Source: Lachnospiraceae bacterium (GTDB lineage: Bacteria > Bacillota > Clostridia > Lachnospirales > Lachnospiraceae). Taken from it: 39,604 nt of DNA. This document shows, in pieces, positions 36,107 to 39,604 of the stretch. The translations under genes were made by a program, and so were the position numbers. Position 1 is the first letter of the stretch. Each line of letters begins with the position of its first letter. Under the pieces are notes generated by a model, which ran no database searches, had not been told where the DNA came from, and saw nothing but the letters and a program-made list of their open reading frames with translations. The stretch spans positions 1 to 39,604 of the forward strand of contig JAKSRT010000011.1 of assembly GCA_024403485.1 (NCBI GenBank), given 5' to 3'.

Positions 36107-36919
36107 TTATTCTTTCAAACTGTCGCTAAGTTCGTTATGAAGCATAGAGAAAAAATCCGAATATCTGAGTGTGCCCTCAGAGTCAAACTTGACTGCTTTT
36201 ACAAACATTGAAAGCGGGATTTTTTTACCGTCCCATTCAATACATTCTTCATTATGGCTTAATATATTTCTGCACACTTCACGAGCATATAACTCATCGC
36301 ATGAATTGGTTAGGACAACAAACTCATCACCACCTATTCTGAATACAACATCGTCAACACCGGCAGCGGCTTCCATACGATTCATGGCTGATATAATGGC
36401 TAAATCTCCAGCTTTATCCGAAATCTCATTAATGGGAACCAGGTGTTTAATATCTCCCAATATCAGGTAACAGCCTCTTCTTTCTTTAATACAGTCGTAT
36501 AACTCGCTGATATCAATCTTCTTTCTGTCTTTCATAAGTTCTTCCTCCATCAGTTCCCGGTCAAGTCTGTATCCCGGAAACAGCTCATAGTTTGAGGGAT
36601 TTTTCCTGAACTCCGAAGGTGACACCTGCCATACGCTGAAAAAAGCTCTTGTAAAAGCTTCATTGCTCCCGTATCCGTAGCGAATTCCTATATCAAGCAC
36701 AGTTCTTTCCGGATAGGAACTCAGTTCCATTGCAGCTTTACTCATTCTTCTTCGGATAATATAATCCCTGATAGTCATGTTATTAATGTACTTGAAAAGC
36801 TTTTCAATAGTGGATTTGGAACAATACAAATGATTAGCTATGTCTTCTGTATTTATGGATTCTGTCAGATTGTTATCTATATATTCAAGTGCCTCAATAA
36901 GAAGCTTTAAATTCTCCAC
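36107..36919 (-). CDS. AraC-type HTH fused to a GGDEF-like domain
   Basis: This 270-residue protein has an N-terminal AraC/XylS DNA-binding domain (~8-108). It shows LYCSKSTIEKLFKYI and the second-helix motif DIGIRYGYGSNEAFTRAFFSVWQVSPSEFRK. A domain resembling a diguanylate cyclase (~145-265) follows. It has LILGDIKHLVPIN for the metal-binding strand, AGDLAI, and an intact FRIGGDEFVVL motif near residue 195. The usual Gly-His substrate pair before the GD is replaced (SDKAGD) and the domain is shorter than the typical ~160 residues, so catalysis is doubtful and nucleotide binding is possible. The start is GTG at 36919 with AAAGGA. It lies between the flagellin and a solute-binding lipoprotein gene. 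Confidence 0.88.
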   Translation of the reverse strand: MENLKLLIEALEYIDNNLTESINTEDIANHLYCSKSTIEKLFKYINNMTIRDYIIRRRMSKAAMELSSYPERTVLDIGIRYGYGSNEAFTRAFFSVWQVSPSEFRKNPSNYELFPGYRLDRELMEEELMKDRKKIDISELYDCIKERRGCYLILGDIKHLVPINEISDKAGDLAIISAMNRMEAAAGVDDVVFRIGGDEFVVLTNSCDELYAREVCRNILSHNEECIEWDGKKIPLSMFVKAVKFDSEGTLRYSDFFSMLHNELSDSLKE

Positions 36920-36954
36920 GTTCCTTGTCCTTTCTATTTTGATATCATAATTGA

Positions 36955-36960
36955 ATTATA
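36955..36960 (-). promoter_or_regulatory. Possible -10 of the AraC-GGDEF gene
   Basis: TATAAT on the minus strand, 36 nt before the GTG. No good -35 is found at 17 nt, so an activator may be needed, or the gene may be transcribed from the lipoprotein gene upstream. Confidence 0.4.
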
Positions 36961-37036
36961 CAGTCTGTTTTATATTATTACTTGATAAAATGAGTAAATA
37001 TATCCTGATTCCACGTGCCCCAGTGCTTTTTTATCA

Positions 37037-39322
37037 CTAATACATCTCTCCCAAATATAATCCCACTCTGTTATCAAGGTGACTGATTAATTCTTTTTTA
37101 TCCAAAGTTCCGTTAAAATATGCATCAAACTCCTCGCGCAATATGTCCATTAGTTCAGGCGATAATACACTTTCTCTCTGGGCGTTCTCAAGTATTGACA
37201 GAAATGCTTTATAATCCTTTTCCTTGTCCAGGTACTTCCCTATTTTTAGACTCTCCCCGTTTGGAAGATACAATAATGTTCCTTCATCTACCATAGAAAA
37301 CTGTTCTTCAAGTACATCCTTTCTTACGCTAAACATGGAGGTAATATCTCCGGCAATTTCTCGTTGACAGTCATAAGAAAGAATGATGTTGATATAAGCC
37401 AATGCTGCCTGTTTCTCTTCAATAGAAGCTGTGCTTCTTATACATAAAGGATTGGTTCCACTCACGTAATGACCCACTCCGGTATTATTTGGAAACCCAA
37501 TATAATTAATATCTTCTCCGTATAGTATTCTGTACATTGTCATATCTCGAGGGCTTGAAATCGAAATATGATTACAAAGAACTTCACCGTTTAGCAAAGG
37601 TTCTCCCCGCACAAGCTCCTCTTTTAAATAATACGGAAACGGAATATCTTCCATCATTTTAGTAAATTCCTTTTCTTTAAAAACAGTATTCTGATTTTCA
37701 AAGTCTATAAAATAATTATCATTCATTCCATGAAGATAATATAAAAATAAAATATTACTGTTTCCGCTGTAATCATCATTATTGGTCAAGGCCTTAACAT
37801 TCTGATGGTTCGCTATATAGTCATTAAATCCACTGTAATTCCAGCTTTCTATACTATTATCATTTATAACTACCGTCTGCACAGAAAAGTCTATTGTAAT
37901 ACCGTACAGTTTTCCGTTAATGCTTCCGTAGTCAATGGTTTGAGGCACCAAATCATCAGTTAAGTTGAGCTGATCGAAAATATTGCCAAGAGGCTGCCAA
38001 AGGTCCTCGTGCTCTTCAAAGCCTACAAGCCCCGAATCGATTAATACAGGTCCTTCCCCTGCTATTAATTTAGTAAGCAGCGGAAGCTCTTCAGGGTCTT
38101 CCTCAATAACTATATTGTACGCAGGATATAACCTGTTAAATATTGTTGCTGCCTGCCTGTATTTCTCGGCCCTGTATGCAGTTGTTACCAAAGTAATATC
38201 CTTTACTTCAACTTCTTTTACCGTAGGCTCCAATTGAAGATAATGGCATCCGCTCTTGCTTTCGATTACTAATCTAAGCATTTCCCCCGAATATTCCATA
38301 TCATAGATTTGAGATATGCTAACTCCGTGCAAAGACCATTTATATAAAGTTTCTTTTTCTTTTGTCTCAAGATTTAACTTATAAAGACCGGACACCGAGC
38401 CATAAATAACGTTTTTAGAATCCGGCATTGTAATGCCTTCAAACCAATGATCTCCGGGATTTTGACTGTCAAACCATTTTATTTTATCGGTTTCATTCAT
38501 CTCATCGGTATCATTATTATAAACAGCTATTCTCTTATACGATTCGCCCTCTTTTGGAGTTATACTTAAGGCAATTTTCCCATCATAAATCTTATGGAAA
38601 GAAGCAATCCACTCGTCATCTTTAGTTGAATATTGATAAATCAGCTGTCCATCTTTTGAAAAGACGCAATAAAGGTTTGGATAGAGCAAAGAATCCTTGT
38701 CTTCGGAACTTGCCATTCTAACATGAATACAATCTTGTACATCTAAGAAAATGTCATAAATATCAAAGTATTTACCGGTAGTTTTGGTAAGATCCAAAGA
38801 AAATTGATTAATAATATTGCTGTCTAAGTCTACCAACTGACATTCTGCCTGCGCACCATCCTGCTCAATGGATACATTAAACTTATCAGATACTACGAGC
38901 AAATCACTGCCAAGCTTAGTACCTTTTAATGAATTTAACTTGCCTTCTCCACTTATACTTCTTTTGCTTCCGTTACCATCACAATCAAAGTAGAGAAAAC
39001 CTTCTCTTTTATATTCACTTTCATTTTCTGTACCTATGCTATCTGCTAAACCAGACTTAACAAGTTGAGGAAGGTAAATTTTCCTTTCTGAATTTTCATC
39101 GTAAAACATAAAATACTCAGTTCTTGAAAAAGCATCTTTTGAATTGTCAATATTGCTCATACCGGCTAAGCCTGCGATGATTTCCTCGTCAATATTTAAA
39201 ACTTCGTCGTTTATATTCTCCCCACCGTAAGCTGAACTAACATCATCGTTTGGTTTAACGCCGCCACATCCTAACAGAAGCAAAACGAAAAAAAATAGTC
39301 CCAGTAAAAGTTTTTTATTCAT
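37037..39322 (-). CDS. Lipoprotein with N-terminal propeller-like region and solute-binding domain
   Basis: This 761-residue exported lipoprotein has a signal peptide ending LLLLGCGG (Cys 19). Residues ~65-360 have repeated beta-strand signatures (LLVVSDKFN, YCVFSKDGQLIYQYS, GLYKLNLETKE) like a WD/beta-propeller sensor. From about residue 370 (VKDITLVTTAYRAEKYRQAATIFNRLYPAYNIVIEE) the sequence follows the family 1 extracellular solute-binding fold, with LYGITIDFSVQTVVINDNS as the typical ligand-cleft strand. No permease or ATPase gene is adjacent, so it may be a sensor or an orphan binding protein. The ligand is unknown. It lies downstream of the dtxR-like gene on the same strand, with 157 nt between them. 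Confidence 0.87.
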   Translation of the reverse strand: MNKKLLLGLFFFVLLLLGCGGVKPNDDVSSAYGGENINDEVLNIDEEIIAGLAGMSNIDNSKDAFSRTEYFMFYDENSERKIYLPQLVKSGLADSIGTENESEYKREGFLYFDCDGNGSKRSISGEGKLNSLKGTKLGSDLLVVSDKFNVSIEQDGAQAECQLVDLDSNIINQFSLDLTKTTGKYFDIYDIFLDVQDCIHVRMASSEDKDSLLYPNLYCVFSKDGQLIYQYSTKDDEWIASFHKIYDGKIALSITPKEGESYKRIAVYNNDTDEMNETDKIKWFDSQNPGDHWFEGITMPDSKNVIYGSVSGLYKLNLETKEKETLYKWSLHGVSISQIYDMEYSGEMLRLVIESKSGCHYLQLEPTVKEVEVKDITLVTTAYRAEKYRQAATIFNRLYPAYNIVIEEDPEELPLLTKLIAGEGPVLIDSGLVGFEEHEDLWQPLGNIFDQLNLTDDLVPQTIDYGSINGKLYGITIDFSVQTVVINDNSIESWNYSGFNDYIANHQNVKALTNNDDYSGNSNILFLYYLHGMNDNYFIDFENQNTVFKEKEFTKMMEDIPFPYYLKEELVRGEPLLNGEVLCNHISISSPRDMTMYRILYGEDINYIGFPNNTGVGHYVSGTNPLCIRSTASIEEKQAALAYINIILSYDCQREIAGDITSMFSVRKDVLEEQFSMVDEGTLLYLPNGESLKIGKYLDKEKDYKAFLSILENAQRESVLSPELMDILREEFDAYFNGTLDKKELISHLDNRVGLYLGEMY

Positions 39323-39372
39323 AGTACATGGTTCTCCAAGTTCAAAAATGATTCAAGGCAAGAATAATTTTT

Positions 39373-39388
39373 AGATGTAATTACATCT
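39373..39388. promoter_or_regulatory. Perfect 16-bp palindrome upstream of the lipoprotein gene
   Basis: AGATGTAATTACATCT lies about 50-65 nt before the ATG, in an AT-rich region without a confident promoter. Its symmetry and position fit an operator; the regulator is not known. Confidence 0.5.
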
Positions 39389-39479
39389 GTGGTTATAAAT
39401 ATGATAACATATGGAAATGAAAAATTAGGAAAAAAGCGGAATATAACAGCAATCAAACAAAAAAGAAAAGTAGAGAAAG

Positions 39480-39604
39480 CTAAACATCCAATAGAGGGCG
39501 TGAAATAACATGCTCTATCATACAAGCATCTCTTTCAGCTACTTTCTCACTAACACCTATTTGCTTAAACAGACTTGAAAAGAATAAATCCTTCTCATAC
39601 AAGT
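39480..39604 (-). CDS. DtxR/MntR-family metal-dependent regulator (partial, C-terminal part)
   Basis: The last ~41 codons enter from the right edge and end at TAG (39482-39480). The readable end contains LFKQIGVSEKVAERDACMIEH, a close match to the dimerisation segment of iron/manganese-dependent DtxR repressors, where Glu and His near this site bind metal. The DNA-binding N-terminus lies outside the window. The gene was likely full length before the cut. A short downstream reading (39525-39319) overlaps its end and is not credible. Confidence 0.8.
   Translation of the reverse strand, partial: LYEKDLFFSSLFKQIGVSEKVAERDACMIEHVISRPLLDV

Noticed and set aside
39319..39525. 68-residue hydrophobic minus-strand reading before the solute-binding lipoprotein
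   Set aside because: It starts inside the DtxR-family gene in another frame and has no ribosome site; it crosses the AT-rich promoter region.
1..39604. CRISPR array, tRNA, rRNA, prophage or transposase gene
   Set aside because: No regularly spaced repeats, cloverleaf-like genes or phage or transposase motifs were seen; the only mobile-type signal is the REP-like repeats.

Overview
The window looks like a chromosomal segment of an anaerobic, motile Firmicute, most likely a Lachnospiraceae relative (Butyrivibrio/Roseburia type). The base composition is AT-leaning and Shine-Dalgarno sites are strong. The gene set fits a plant- or mucus-glycan degrader: a domain-permuted GH3 enzyme, a GH42 beta-galactosidase, hexuronate catabolism, a Lachnospiraceae-style flagellin, and large wall proteins with Ig-like repeats. 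The assignment is inferred from gene content; no rRNA or tRNA gene was seen.

Layout. (1) 1-3547: rpoB on the minus strand, its 3' end cut by the window edge, with its own strong promoter at 3640-3668. (2) 3798-12745, minus: a tightly packed run of five genes in the order SGNH/CE2-type esterase, GT-C-like membrane protein, GtrA protein, permuted GH3, hybrid histidine kinase. (3) 12969-19164, minus: a DUF3048 lipoprotein and a giant secreted glucosaminidase with Ig-like and wall repeats. (4) 19350-21363: a small membrane protein (+), a DUF1836 regulator (-) and DegV (+). (5) 21483-25121, minus: GH42 and an ABC-F ATPase. (6) 25320-30176: a KDG/hexuronate module. A KDPG aldolase fused to a VOC-like domain (-) is divergent from lacI-uxaC-kdgK (+), with three matching operator palindromes between them. 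(7) 30292-34427, minus: a DUF362 ferredoxin-like protein, a GHL6-like glycoside hydrolase and an EamA transporter. The first two genes end exactly at REP-like repeats. (8) 34542-39604, minus: flagellin with a sigma-28 promoter, a GNAT remnant, an AraC-GGDEF chimera, a propeller-plus-solute-binding lipoprotein and the 3' end of a DtxR-family regulator.

How the parts work together. The hexuronate module is the clearest system. UxaC isomerises hexuronates, KdgK phosphorylates KDG, the aldolase cleaves KDPG, and a LacI regulator probably controls both transcripts through TGTAAG-type palindromes. The five-gene esterase/GT-C/GtrA/GH3/kinase cluster is the best candidate for an undescribed glycan-handling and sensing unit. 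The flagellin end combines motility, a possible cyclic-nucleotide-linked AraC regulator and solute sensing.

No gene-free stretch exceeds 300 bases; the longest are 26280-26555 and 20271-20538, and both hold divergent promoters. No CRISPR array, insertion sequence with transposase, prophage or origin was seen.
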